Below are positions 5,539-14,029 of a stretch of DNA of 22,079 bases, piece by piece. Location of the stretch: positions 13,612-35,690 of the forward strand of contig PBUZ01000006.1 of NCBI GenBank assembly GCA_002728035.1, written 5' to 3'. The position numbers and the translations under genes were made by a program. The stretch is from Methanobacteriota archaeon. GTDB taxonomy: Archaea > Thermoplasmatota > Poseidoniia > Poseidoniales > Poseidoniaceae. Numbering within the stretch: the stretch's first letter is position 1; the number at the start of each line of letters is the position of its first letter. Below the pieces are notes generated by a model. That model did not search any database. It had not been told where the DNA came from and was given only the letters and a program-made list of their open reading frames with translations.

Positions 5539-7443
5539 TCAGAACAAACGAACCGTCTCGAGATTGCTGGGGGCGAACGTAAGGCAATTGTAACGTTCAC
5601 GCAAGGTCAAACCCAGCTCGTTGCATTTCTGATAATCCCCGTGGTGGCAGATGATGTTTTTCGGAGGGGGGTTGATCCTGTCCACGAAATCAAGCAATTG
5701 ACGACGATCCGAGTGACCTGAAAAGCCGTCGATGGTCACCATTTCACATCCAATCTTGACAATCTCTGTTTTTCCATTGATGAGCATCGGAACCTCACCA
5801 AATCCTTTCTGCAAGCGACGACCCAACGTTCCTTCGGCTTGATAACCCACGAAACACAAGGAATTTCGCTCTTCGTGAGCCCAGTTCTTGAAGTACTCCA
5901 TCACCGGTCCTCCGTTGAGCATTCCAGAGGTCGCGAGGACGATGCAGGGTGAACTGTCCATGACGATGCTTTCTCGCAATTCGCGCCCTTTTACAGGCCT
6001 GAACCACTCGCTTGTGAACGGGTTCTCGCCATCGTCCTTGAGCAAGGACTTGCTCAACGCTTTGGTCAAGTAGTTCGGGTGTGAAGCGTGAATGGCGGTG
6101 GCTTCCTGAATCATCCCATCAAGCCAAACGGGAACGGGTTTCACCGTACCTGAGCGGAACAACTCGTCGATGGCGATCATGACCTCTTGGCTTCTTCCAA
6201 CAGCGAAGACAGGACAGATCATTTTCCCGCCACGCTGCAAGGTTCTTGAGACGATGTCCTGAAGTTCTTGATTCGCCTCTTGACGAGATGGTTGGTAATC
6301 GCCAGAAGCACCGTAAGTTGATTCAATGACCAACGTTTCCACCCTTGGGAAACGGGTATTGGCGGCGTCAAAGAGCCAGGATTTCTCGTATTTTTGGTCG
6401 CCACTAAACACAATGTTGTGCTTTCCATCAGCGATGTTGAGGTGCACGGCTGAAGAGCCGAGAATATGCCCTGCGTTCGAGAAGGTCAATTTGACATCGG
6501 GGGCAATGTCCGTCGTCGAGTCCCAGTCGACGTCGACGACGTGCTTCATGCACATTCGAATGTCTTCCATATCGTAGGGTGTTCGCTTTCCTTCTGCTCC
6601 ACCCACCTTGAGATAATCGGTTTGCAGCAGCAGCATCAAGTCTCGGGTTGGAGGGGTGCAGTACACAGGACCTCGGTATCCATACTTGAACAACACCGGC
6701 AACATGCCAGCGTGGTCGAGGTGAGAATGCGTCAACACAACCGCATCCAATTTTTCCAGAGGGAGGGCTTCTGGTGCGTTAAAGAACGGCATTGGGTCGG
6801 TATCTGAAGCGATGTTCACACCAACATCGATCATGATTCTCGATTCGTTGGTCGTGACGTAATGACACGCACGTCCTACCTCGCGATAGGAACCGAGTGC
6901 GGTCACCCTTGCCCATGTACCGCCAGGGCGTGTTGGGCGGTGAATGTTGAGGCCGAAATCTTTCAGCAATTTCCGGCGGTCTTCACCGTGTGATTGACGG
7001 TACATACGAATGTCATGAACCGTTTTTGAGAACAAGGGTGGCGTCCGTTCAACCTTTACCGACCACCCAGTTTGGTCACGAATTTTGGCGTTGTTTTCTC
7101 CACGACGACCGATGGCGGTCCCAGGTTGCTTGCACTGAATGGTGACTTCTCGGTAACAGGCATCAAAGTACATCTCCGTGATGTCTGCTTCTTCAGGTAC
7201 GATTGAGCGAATGACCTCGCTGGCTTCGCTCATGTCCATCATGGCGTCCAGCGGCGTACGTAAGACGATCTTCCGACGGATTCGCTTGGCAATTTTCCCA
7301 ATCAATCCGTCTTGACCTGTGAACGGCTTCATTTGTGAGGTGATGATGGCAATGTTGCCCGCTTCGAGGTCGACCTCGTATTCGATGTCACGAGGGACGA
7401 TCTTCGCGATTTCATCTTTCAGTTCCTTGTATGTCATGCGCAT
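5539..7443 (-). CDS. aCPSF1 / FttA: KH-domain beta-CASP ribonuclease
   Basis: This 634-residue archaeal CPSF73 homologue is, from family knowledge, the 3'-end endonuclease that drives transcription termination (FttA). Order: N-terminal KH-like region (about 1-65), a second KH domain with AIGRRGENNAKIRDQTGW (about 110-128), the metallo-beta-lactamase domain with THSHLDHAG (His239, His241, Asp243, His244), AGHILGS (His326) and FSGDQKY (Asp349), a beta-CASP insert containing CPVFAVGRSQE and MLNGGP, then GFSGHSDR (His577) and CHHGD (His600/His601). All zinc ligands are present and the length is normal. ATG 7443 is chosen because AAGGTGA sits 5 bases upstream; a GTG at 7452 lies inside that ribosome-binding site. 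It is 74 bases downstream of psmB on the same strand. Confidence 0.95.
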   Translation of the reverse strand: MRMTYKELKDEIAKIVPRDIEYEVDLEAGNIAIITSQMKPFTGQDGLIGKIAKRIRRKIVLRTPLDAMMDMSEASEVIRSIVPEEADITEMYFDACYREVTIQCKQPGTAIGRRGENNAKIRDQTGWSVKVERTPPLFSKTVHDIRMYRQSHGEDRRKLLKDFGLNIHRPTRPGGTWARVTALGSYREVGRACHYVTTNESRIMIDVGVNIASDTDPMPFFNAPEALPLEKLDAVVLTHSHLDHAGMLPVLFKYGYRGPVYCTPPTRDLMLLLQTDYLKVGGAEGKRTPYDMEDIRMCMKHVVDVDWDSTTDIAPDVKLTFSNAGHILGSSAVHLNIADGKHNIVFSGDQKYEKSWLFDAANTRFPRVETLVIESTYGASGDYQPSRQEANQELQDIVSRTLQRGGKMICPVFAVGRSQEVMIAIDELFRSGTVKPVPVWLDGMIQEATAIHASHPNYLTKALSKSLLKDDGENPFTSEWFRPVKGRELRESIVMDSSPCIVLATSGMLNGGPVMEYFKNWAHEERNSLCFVGYQAEGTLGRRLQKGFGEVPMLINGKTEIVKIGCEMVTIDGFSGHSDRRQLLDFVDRINPPPKNIICHHGDYQKCNELGLTLRERYNCLTFAPSNLETVRLF

Positions 7444-7499
7444 GTGGTTCACCTTGCGATCCCGCAGTCACCATTGACCACTGTGCGCCGAAGCGCGAA

Positions 7500-7512
7500 G
7501 CGGCAGAGCCGC
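7500..7512. other. Short GC hairpin between psmB and aCPSF1
   Basis: GCGGC (7500-7504) pairs with GCCGC (7508-7512) around a 3-base loop in the 74-base gap between the two minus-strand genes. There is no following T-run on the minus strand, so it is not a convincing terminator. It could be an RNA processing or stability element. The rest of the gap shows only the ribosome-binding site of aCPSF1. Confidence 0.3.
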
Positions 7513-7526
7513 GGGAAGGTGAGAAC

Positions 7527-8147
7527 TCACTTGAGGAGTTTTGCGATTTCGTCTTGCGAGACTTGTTGGTAGCCTGAACTCGGCGTGATGACGGCCAAAT
7601 CCATGCCGTTGCCGGATGCCGCATCACGCTGTCCCGACGCATGAAGGGCTCTCGCTGCCAATTTTAAGGCCTCCGCTTGCGTCATGTTTTCTTTGAACCC
7701 GTCTTCGAGCACACCGTACATGTACGGGGAACCTGAGCCTGTGGCACAGTACACATCGGGAATTGAACCACCGGCAGAATCGATGGAGTACACGTGACCG
7801 CCGTCGTCGTCAACGCCGACGATCAACAACTGAACCCAATGAGGGCGACCAGAGAGGATGTTGGCCGTGAGGGTGGCGGCACCTTTGACGGTCATGGGTT
7901 GTTGGCGGCGAAGTTCAAACAGCGATACTTCGGCCGTCAGGGTGCGAGAAAGCGATTGTGCGTGACCGACCAGACCAGCGGTGGTCAGCGCGAGGTTGTC
8001 ACCGATTTTGAACAACTTTTGAACGCTCTTGTTAGCGATGAAGTGCCCCATGGTTGCTCGATGATCGGCACCAACGACAACACCTCCTTTGAAGGTGATA
8101 CCAACGGTGCTCGTTCCTGTCTTCATGACGGTCTGCTGTTCTGTCAT
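7527..8147 (-). CDS. psmB: Archaeal 20S proteasome beta subunit
   Basis: This 206-residue subunit forms the proteolytic rings of the 20S proteasome in the cytoplasm. A short propeptide of 11 residues ends in KTG, directly before the catalytic Thr12 of TSTVGITFKGG. GADHRAT follows with the Asp17-equivalent, then NKSVQKLFKI with the Lys33-equivalent, and later YSIDSAGGSIPDVYCATGSGSPYMYGVLE, which holds the conserved SGS and the Asp of the active-site network. The length is typical. ATG 8147 has GAGAGGG 5 bases upstream. The 163-base gap to the divergent SepF-like gene presumably carries both promoters, but I see no clear TATA box in it. The alpha subunit is not in the window. Confidence 0.96.
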   Translation of the reverse strand: MTEQQTVMKTGTSTVGITFKGGVVVGADHRATMGHFIANKSVQKLFKIGDNLALTTAGLVGHAQSLSRTLTAEVSLFELRRQQPMTVKGAATLTANILSGRPHWVQLLIVGVDDDGGHVYSIDSAGGSIPDVYCATGSGSPYMYGVLEDGFKENMTQAEALKLAARALHASGQRDAASGNGMDLAVITPSSGYQQVSQDEIAKLLK

Positions 8148-8310
8148 GATACCCTCTCCACCCCGACACTTCTTGAACCTTGAGGCGTACTGCCATCATC
8201 CATTACCAACAGCAGGTGAACCAACGGCCTGCCGAGGAAGTGTGGATTTTTGCGATGGTGATGCTGTCGGCAAGGGGAGTGTTGAAGAATCCTCGCTGAT
8301 TTGCGTGAAC

Positions 8311-8931
8311 ATGCGGCGCAGAAAGCGTAAGGCGAAGGACGAAGCGCAGTCTTCTCTCGACCGCTTCACCCAATCCACGCCCGAGGACCGAAACGAGCTC
8401 GACGTACCATCGATGCCCGATTTGGACTTGCTGGAAGCCGCTGAAGCACGCTTGGAAGCAGGCGTGGTGGCTGAGGAGGACACGGCCCAATCGCCCTCGG
8501 AACACGGTCCGAGACGTTTTTCGATGCCGAGTGCACAATCGGCAACGACACGCCCACTCCCCTCCACAACGATGACCTACCACGACCTGGATGTGCTGTA
8601 CCCCAACGCACCCGTTCCTCTCTACGAGGGAGAAATGGTCTTGCACAACTCGACCTTGCTTGATCTAACGGGCTGTAGCCGCCTGATGGATTGGGTGGCG
8701 GAAGGTCACGGCTGCATTGTCGAAATGAAGCGAATGATGCGCAGAACCACCGAGTTCAATCAAGCGTTGAGCATGCTGAGCACGTTTATCGAAGGTGATG
8801 TAAAGGGACAGATCATTCGCATCACGGACACTCGTCTGCTGCTTTTGCCACAGGGTTGTCGGGGCATAAAAGGAACAGACATGGAAGGTTTTGCCGTTTT
8901 ACCGGACGAACTTACGGACGTGTTTGAATGA
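8311..8931 (+). CDS. SepF-like cell-division protein
   Basis: This 206-residue protein has a basic N-terminus (MRRRKRKAKD) and an acidic, low-complexity linker (about 15-105). A compact C-terminal domain (about 107-195) follows the SepF alternation: GCIVEMKRM, a helix FNQALSMLSTFIEGDVKG, then QIIRITDTRLLLLPQG. From family knowledge, archaeal SepF anchors FtsZ at the membrane. The usual N-terminal amphipathic membrane-targeting helix is not evident here, so membrane attachment may differ. The start is ATG 8311; the frame stays open upstream, but that extension has no protein-like features. It overlaps the ZPR1 gene by 4 bases (ATGA), indicating translational coupling. The SepF call rests on fold pattern, not on a diagnostic motif. 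Confidence 0.55.
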   Translation: MRRRKRKAKDEAQSSLDRFTQSTPEDRNELDVPSMPDLDLLEAAEARLEAGVVAEEDTAQSPSEHGPRRFSMPSAQSATTRPLPSTTMTYHDLDVLYPNAPVPLYEGEMVLHNSTLLDLTGCSRLMDWVAEGHGCIVEMKRMMRRTTEFNQALSMLSTFIEGDVKGQIIRITDTRLLLLPQGCRGIKGTDMEGFAVLPDELTDVFE

Positions 8932-9563
8932 AAGAGCAAGCGATCAACATCCCGTGCCCGATATGTGGCGCAGAGGGCAGTGTTTCCATGCTCACCCACA
9001 TCGATGAAATTCCCTACTTCGGCGAACACACACAAGTCACCATCCTTTGCCATGCATGCAACTGGCGACAGACCGACTTCATTCCAGCAGAAGGGAAGAA
9101 GGCCGGAGGTTGGTCCATGCTCATCGATGATGAAGAGAAACTTCGCGCCCGAGTGGTGCGTTCTTCTTCGTGCACCGTGTCGATTCCCGAATTGGATTTG
9201 CAGGTGAATCCTGGCAGCAGTTCAACGGGCTATGTTTCCAATGTTGAGGGCGTCATCAACCGTTTCCAAGAGATCATCAACATGGTTGAGCGCGACTTGG
9301 TCGCTCAATTCGCTACGGCCAATGATGGCGAAAAGGACGAGTTGATGACCCAGATGGCATCGTTGCAAAGCATGACCTTGACCCTGCAAAACATCGGACA
9401 GCCCGACGCCGAATCCATCACGCTTGAACTGCTCGACCCTCACGGCCATTCAATGATCCTTCACGAGGATGCAAGCGAACGGGCATTGACCCAGGAAGAA
9501 CTGGCAAGTTTGCCAGTGGGGCCGGACCCTGCTGTCTTTTCAAAGGAAGAAGCCGGCGTTTAG
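8928..9563 (+). CDS. ZPR1-type zinc-finger protein
   Basis: This 211-residue protein carries the ZPR1 zinc finger: CPICGAEG (Cys10, Cys13), the signature HIDEIPYFGEHTQV, and CHACNW (Cys41, Cys44). The beta-rich ZPR1 partner domain follows (RVVRSSSCTVSIPELDLQV, then the helical GVINRFQEIINMVERDL). In eukaryotes ZPR1 binds elongation factor 1A and assists its folding; the archaeal single-module proteins are thought to be the ancestral form. The archaeal role here is inference. ATG 8928 overlaps the stop of the SepF-like gene. Its TAG stop overlaps the trpS stop on the other strand within TTAG (9560-9563). Confidence 0.9.
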   Translation: MKEQAINIPCPICGAEGSVSMLTHIDEIPYFGEHTQVTILCHACNWRQTDFIPAEGKKAGGWSMLIDDEEKLRARVVRSSSCTVSIPELDLQVNPGSSSTGYVSNVEGVINRFQEIINMVERDLVAQFATANDGEKDELMTQMASLQSMTLTLQNIGQPDAESITLELLDPHGHSMILHEDASERALTQEELASLPVGPDPAVFSKEEAGV

Positions 9564-10945
9564 CGAGCATCTTCTGCTAGGAAATCGGCGACCAAATGAG
9601 CGGTTTGATCCCGCATCTCGTGCAAGTCGTTCATCCATGCCGTGGCACGGTCAATGCACAATTGCTTCATTTCACCAGCAAGCAATTGACCCGAACGGAA
9701 GGCAGCGTTGACTTCAGCCAAGTAGGCGTCGTCTTCCTCAAAGAAATACATCATGTACTGGTATGCGACGTCGACATCGGGGTTGCCTCCCAGACGGCGG
9801 TGTTCTTCAACCGTGGCTTGCCCGCCGGAAAACGCTCGTTTGATCTTCTTCTCCACAGCAGCGAGATCGTCCCTCAGAAACAGGGTGGTCTTGGGTTGGC
9901 TGCTGCTCATTTTATTCCCCGTCATGCCCACAGCAAAATGGTGGTAGGTGGAGGAGGGGGCCAACAAACCCATCCCACCAAGGCGACGCTCCAAACGAAG
10001 GAGGGCAAGGCGTAATGCATGTTTGTCCCGCTGGGTCGCTGAGGGGATGTGAACATGGCCCTGTTTGGGGCTCGACATGATGTCGGAAAAGCCGAGTTCG
10101 GAAGCCGCAGCCACGACCTGGTCAAACACGGCAGCGACTTTTGCTTTGTCGACTCGTCCGTTGGGCATTTGGCCGAACACGTCGGCGTTTTCATCATGGA
10201 CGGAGAGACTGACGAGCAAGCCCCTCGAGGATGCATCGCGGAGATTGAACCAGTTCGTCTTCGCGGCCAAACCCCTCGTCAGTCGCAGATGCGGGTCTTG
10301 GTCAACACCGACGGGAACAACCACGGGTCGAAGCCCCCCGTATTCATCCAGTTGAGGATGTAAGATATCCCCTACTTGGACGAGCGGGGCTTGCACGTGC
10401 GCCAAATTGGTTTCACCATCGAAACCGTAAATGGATTCAAACTCATTGAGATTGGTTCGCTTGCCCAGTTGGAAACCAAGGCGTTGAACGACCGGACGGG
10501 AGGATTGGAAATACACGTTGGTCTTCTGTGGGTCCAATCCCATGGCTGCGTAATGGGCAATGTACTCCTCCAGTGCAACCTGTCGACCCTTTTCCAGAGA
10601 GACACCGCGTGTGGCTTGACTCTCCAAGTCTGCGACCGCGATGGTGACATCGCCTCCCTGCTCTTGGAACCACTTCACTTGCTCGACCACCATGGAGTGG
10701 CCGAGATGCATTTGACCGCTCGGCATGAGGCCAGTGAGCACACCAAATGGGTCACCCGTTCGCTGTGCTTCGAGAACTTGGTCCACATCACGGTGGGCAA
10801 AGACGATCCCTCTGCGATGGAGTTTGGACGGTGAAGGAAGGTCAACACCCTCCAAGGGACTCAGCCCAAACTGTTGGATGATACGCTCATAATCGGTTGA
10901 TTGAGCACTGCCCCAAGGATCAATGACGACATCATCGGAGCCCAT
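9560..10945 (-). CDS. trpS: Tryptophanyl-tRNA synthetase
   Basis: This class I synthetase of 461 residues charges tRNA-Trp. The HIGH-type motif is PSGQMHLGH (75-83) and the KMSKS-type motif is KMSSS (345-349), both in the archaeal/eukaryotic TrpRS wording, together with VPVGVDQDPHLRLTRG (about 210-225). About 100 residues (roughly 230-330) separate that motif from the APSSTYHHF-KMSSS segment, longer than in the compact archaeal enzymes. I believe some haloarchaeal TrpRS have a similar insertion. ATG 10945 is preceded by GGAGAGGA. It is 18 bases downstream of the secreted-protein gene on the same strand and converges with ZPR1 with a 4-base overlap of stop codons. Confidence 0.95.
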   Translation of the reverse strand: MGSDDVVIDPWGSAQSTDYERIIQQFGLSPLEGVDLPSPSKLHRRGIVFAHRDVDQVLEAQRTGDPFGVLTGLMPSGQMHLGHSMVVEQVKWFQEQGGDVTIAVADLESQATRGVSLEKGRQVALEEYIAHYAAMGLDPQKTNVYFQSSRPVVQRLGFQLGKRTNLNEFESIYGFDGETNLAHVQAPLVQVGDILHPQLDEYGGLRPVVVPVGVDQDPHLRLTRGLAAKTNWFNLRDASSRGLLVSLSVHDENADVFGQMPNGRVDKAKVAAVFDQVVAAASELGFSDIMSSPKQGHVHIPSATQRDKHALRLALLRLERRLGGMGLLAPSSTYHHFAVGMTGNKMSSSQPKTTLFLRDDLAAVEKKIKRAFSGGQATVEEHRRLGGNPDVDVAYQYMMYFFEEDDAYLAEVNAAFRSGQLLAGEMKQLCIDRATAWMNDLHEMRDQTAHLVADFLAEDAR

Positions 10946-10963
10946 TCTGCATCCTCTCCGACC

Positions 10964-12262
10964 CTATTCCGCTTCATCCACGGCATCAAGGCTTCGCTTG
11001 CTTTGAAGCTCAGGAGGCGATTTATCTGCTCCCTTTCCGAGTGCCAAGCCGGCCAATGGGCCAACGCCTTCTCGCCCGAGAACGCCCAACATGCCGACGA
11101 CGGTTGCAAATCCAATGCCGACGATAGCGTAGGGAATCCATGTTGCTTCACCATCAGCAAGCCTTGGTTGCAACAACCATGTGAATCGTACCGATGTGTC
11201 TTCAAGAAAACGCTTTGACCACTTGAACAAATCCGTCGTTTCGTGCCCCGCAACGGTCACAGCCGCCGAGTGGTTGTTGAAAAATTTGGATTGTCCGAGG
11301 ATGTCGTAGGTGATGTTTGATCCGTTCAACACCACCTCGACTTGATGCCCGTTCACGATGGACAGGACCACGGTGCCGTCATCTTGCTGCCACCATCCCT
11401 GGTTGGTGTTCTTCTCACCTTCTATAGATTCTAAAGGACCTGATGGAGAGCGAACCTCGACCACATCGTGGCCGTCCGTATCGATCAACCACGTGAGCGG
11501 AACGTTCCAAGGCAAACCGTCCGATGCCCCTGTGCATGCATCGGTAATGAGCGATTCAAAGGTCAGGATGGAGCCGTTATCGTCCTCCTCAATCGTATGC
11601 GTAAACTCGTAGCAGCGCTTTGCTGACCATGATGACCAAACCTCACCCCAAGTGGTCAACCAGATGTTCGGGGCCTCGTCGAGGTAATTCAGCACATCTC
11701 GGTCATGACGGACGGTCGCGTCGTTGACCCGACCGATCCAGTACATGTTGACCAATCCTCCAGCCTCTACTTCCTCTTGCAACGTCTCAAGGGATGCCAC
11801 GCCTTTTTCGAGGCTCCCTCCTCTGCGTCCGAGGTTGTACCAGTCCCAAAGGTCCACTGGCATGTCATCAGCGTCATGCCACGCAGAATCAACCAGGCCC
11901 GTTTCATCACCATGAACGGTGAAACCTTGACTGGAAATGCGCTGATGGTCGGCCATGGTCAAGGTGTTAGGCGTAAAGGTGGAGAGCGGAGATACGCCCC
12001 ATTGACTTGCGTTGGTGCGCTCTTCGATGTAGGTTTTGCAGGCAGATGCGACAGCACCCGGGTCGTTGAACCATGAAAGACCGGGGATGCCATAGCATCC
12101 GAATTCGTCTCCTGCCTCAAGGCGCTCATCTGCATAGGAGGTTCGCAGCCAACCATCCTCCTCCCAAGCCGATTCAGCGAGAACGATTGGATGAACCGTG
12201 AGCATCAGTAAACTGAGGGAAAGCAGAAGCGGAACAGATCCGCTCATTCGCCGACCCCGCAT
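10964..12262 (-). CDS. Secreted, C-terminally membrane-anchored protein of unknown function
   Basis: This 432-residue protein has an N-terminal signal peptide (about 1-29, hydrophobic core VPLLLSLSLLMLTVHPIVLA). It has a large extracellular region (about 30-375) with Cys residues at 56, 74, 218, 243 or so that could pair, and several N-x-S/T sequons (for example NGS and NHS). A C-terminal helix (WIPYAIVGIGFATVVGMLGV) and a short charged cytosolic tail follow. The middle part (DLWDWYNLGRRGGSLEKG, NIWLTTWGEVW) hints at an enzyme barrel, possibly deacetylase-like, but no catalytic set is certain. The ATG at 12262 is chosen; the ATG five codons in is an alternative. It starts only 11 bases from the divergent PlsC frame. 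Confidence 0.75.
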   Translation of the reverse strand: MRGRRMSGSVPLLLSLSLLMLTVHPIVLAESAWEEDGWLRTSYADERLEAGDEFGCYGIPGLSWFNDPGAVASACKTYIEERTNASQWGVSPLSTFTPNTLTMADHQRISSQGFTVHGDETGLVDSAWHDADDMPVDLWDWYNLGRRGGSLEKGVASLETLQEEVEAGGLVNMYWIGRVNDATVRHDRDVLNYLDEAPNIWLTTWGEVWSSWSAKRCYEFTHTIEEDDNGSILTFESLITDACTGASDGLPWNVPLTWLIDTDGHDVVEVRSPSGPLESIEGEKNTNQGWWQQDDGTVVLSIVNGHQVEVVLNGSNITYDILGQSKFFNNHSAAVTVAGHETTDLFKWSKRFLEDTSVRFTWLLQPRLADGEATWIPYAIVGIGFATVVGMLGVLGREGVGPLAGLALGKGADKSPPELQSKRSLDAVDEAE

Positions 12263-12273
12263 GTCAAATCCTT

Positions 12274-13173
12274 GTGGAACATCTCTTTGACGCTTGTCCT
12301 TTGGCCATCAGGATGGCGTCCACAAATCAGGTCCTCATCGAGGGGGGAGCAAGAAACATCAAAACCCCAAGACGAAGCACATCAACCGTGAGCCAGGAGC
12401 CGACTCTCGAAGAAGCATGGCAGGTGCTTCGTCCGCACTGGGTCATCGAGCCTGCTGCGAACCAACTCCCGGCCACGCCCTTCTACAGCGGGCTCCGTTT
12501 ACTGTTGTCTCCTCTTCTTCGCCCGCTCCTACGGTGGAGGATCCGCGGTGCACATCACATCCCGCGAGACGGCGCAACCATCCTCGCAGCCAATCACCTG
12601 TCTCATGTTGACCCGCTTGCTGTGATCGCAGCGGCCCGCCGAACCACCCACTATCTGGCAAAGGACGGTCATTTCACAAACCCTTGGACACGCTTTGTGA
12701 TGCGCGCTACTGGACAAATCGAGACGCAGCGAGAGCATGGAGGAAACGAAGCACTCTCGAGTGCGGCGACCATCCTTTCACAGGGTAGAGCCCTCGGGAT
12801 TTTTCCAGAGGGTACTCGGTCGAAGAGGAAAGAAGCCCCCTTCCTGCTTCCAGGAAAAACCGGTGTTGCCAGATTGGCAGCGGCTCATCCAGAGGCAACG
12901 GTGGTCCCGTTAGCCCTTGTCGGCACACGTGAGGTTATGCAGCCGCAGCATCACAAATGGCCGCGTCTTTGGAGGCGATTTGATGTGCGTGCCGGCCAAG
13001 GCGTGACATGGCTTGAGTGGCTCGGCCACCCCAACGGAGGTGGCGTTTCATCGCAACAACTCTTGGAGATCGCCAAACAGGATGAGCATGAAATCCGGAG
13101 TGCATTGGGCAAACTCTTCCGTATGTTCACCGACCAGTTGATGGGAAGTTTGTCAGAACTTGGTGCTCCTTGA
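12274..13173 (+). CDS. plsC: 1-acyl-glycerol-3-phosphate acyltransferase-like (PlsC family)
   Basis: This lysophospholipid acyltransferase-family protein (299 residues from GTG 12274; 286 from the ATG at 12313, which is perhaps likelier) would transfer an acyl group to a glycerophosphate-type acceptor at the membrane. Motif I is NHLSHVDP (107-114, catalytic His108 and Asp113), motif III is IFPEGTRS (176-183), and PGKTGVARLA and VPLALVGTRE follow as in PlsC. A hydrophobic stretch lies at about 73-88. The fold is bacterial-type and surprising in an archaeon, whose core lipids are isoprenoid ethers; related genes have been reported in Marine Group II genomes. The substrate cannot be read from sequence. 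Confidence 0.88.
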   Translation: MEHLFDACPLAIRMASTNQVLIEGGARNIKTPRRSTSTVSQEPTLEEAWQVLRPHWVIEPAANQLPATPFYSGLRLLLSPLLRPLLRWRIRGAHHIPRDGATILAANHLSHVDPLAVIAAARRTTHYLAKDGHFTNPWTRFVMRATGQIETQREHGGNEALSSAATILSQGRALGIFPEGTRSKRKEAPFLLPGKTGVARLAAAHPEATVVPLALVGTREVMQPQHHKWPRLWRRFDVRAGQGVTWLEWLGHPNGGGVSSQQLLEIAKQDEHEIRSALGKLFRMFTDQLMGSLSELGAP

Positions 13174-13197
13174 GACGGCCACCTCACGTTCTCTGCT

Positions 13198-13980
13198 ATG
13201 ACCCAGGACGCCATTCTTGGCTCAAGAGTTTTTGTAGACTGGGCAAACAAGACCTCCATGAGGTCGGTGCACACGCCGTTTGGCCAATTGGTCTTGCATG
13301 ATGATGATGAACCCGTTGAAGACGCTGCGCTTCAAGCGGAATTGAAGGGATTGGGGCTGCTTTACGACATCGTCCGATTGTCGGATTCATGGGTCGTCTT
13401 TCCGGGTAAACGTCGAGATTACATCGAGTCGATCGATTTTGGACCACGGATTCTTATCGACCCACTTCGAACCGTACTCAATCGACTCATGAACGATGAC
13501 AATCACTTGGTGATGAAGATGGATGGGGACTGGGCCTGCGTCCTTGCAAGTGGTCAAGCCATGGAGTGTGCAATCGTCGACGGCCTCGTCTCGGTGGTCT
13601 TGCTCGGCACCGCTGGTTGGCCCGACAAGCATACACCCAGCACGCTTCAAGAGAAGGCGAAAGCCGCTCGCGTTCAAGACCGCTTGGACGAACGAGGGAA
13701 GTCCATTGATGCGTACGCGATTCCACTTTCGTATGAGGAGATCATTGCGTTTCACGAAATGAGCGATCACTTGCAAACCCAGGCGTCGCGAGAGCGATTG
13801 AAGGAGATCGGTGCCTACGCACGCAGGTTGTACGTTTGCCGAGGTCACGACCAACAAAGCGTTCAACAGCATGTTCAACTTCTGATGGAAGGTCTTGAAG
13901 CCGATGAAATCGAAGCCTATTGCAATGCACCAGAGGAAGCAGCCGACGCCATGTTCCTCATGCCACAGATGGCGCGGTGA
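13198..13980 (+). CDS. Conserved-looking protein of unknown function
   Basis: I do not recognise this 260-residue soluble protein. It has no signal peptide, membrane helix or metal-binding Cys cluster. The N-terminal half is mixed alpha/beta (GQLVLHDDDE, LLYDIVRLSDSWVVFPGKRR, then FGPRILIDPLRTVLNRL). A beta-rich middle follows (HLVMKMDGDWACVLASG, GLVSVVLLGTAGWP), and the last third is highly charged and helical (KAKAARVQDRLDERGK, and SRERLKEIGAYARRL). Codon use looks like that of its neighbours. It sits 24 bases after the acyltransferase gene and 49 bases before thyA, so co-transcription is possible. There is no Shine-Dalgarno at ATG 13198. I considered tRNA-intron endonuclease and found no matching catalytic Tyr-His-Lys pattern. 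Confidence 0.7.
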   Translation: MTQDAILGSRVFVDWANKTSMRSVHTPFGQLVLHDDDEPVEDAALQAELKGLGLLYDIVRLSDSWVVFPGKRRDYIESIDFGPRILIDPLRTVLNRLMNDDNHLVMKMDGDWACVLASGQAMECAIVDGLVSVVLLGTAGWPDKHTPSTLQEKAKAARVQDRLDERGKSIDAYAIPLSYEEIIAFHEMSDHLQTQASRERLKEIGAYARRLYVCRGHDQQSVQQHVQLLMEGLEADEIEAYCNAPEEAADAMFLMPQMAR

Positions 13981-14029
13981 TTGAACAACGCCTAAGTGCC
14001 TCCTTCGGTGTCTTGCGAAAGGTGGAACC

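Noticed and set aside
7500..7512. Intrinsic terminator after psmB
   Set aside because: The hairpin has only five base pairs and no following T-run on the minus strand; kept only as a hairpin of unknown role.
8089..8310. Upstream extension of the SepF-like frame overlapping psmB
   Set aside because: The first part is antisense to the psmB N-terminus and the rest is compositionally odd; the basic start at ATG 8311 is more natural.
13198..13980. tRNA-intron endonuclease EndA
   Set aside because: Size and neighbourhood were suggestive, but the conserved catalytic Tyr, His and Lys motifs of EndA are not present.
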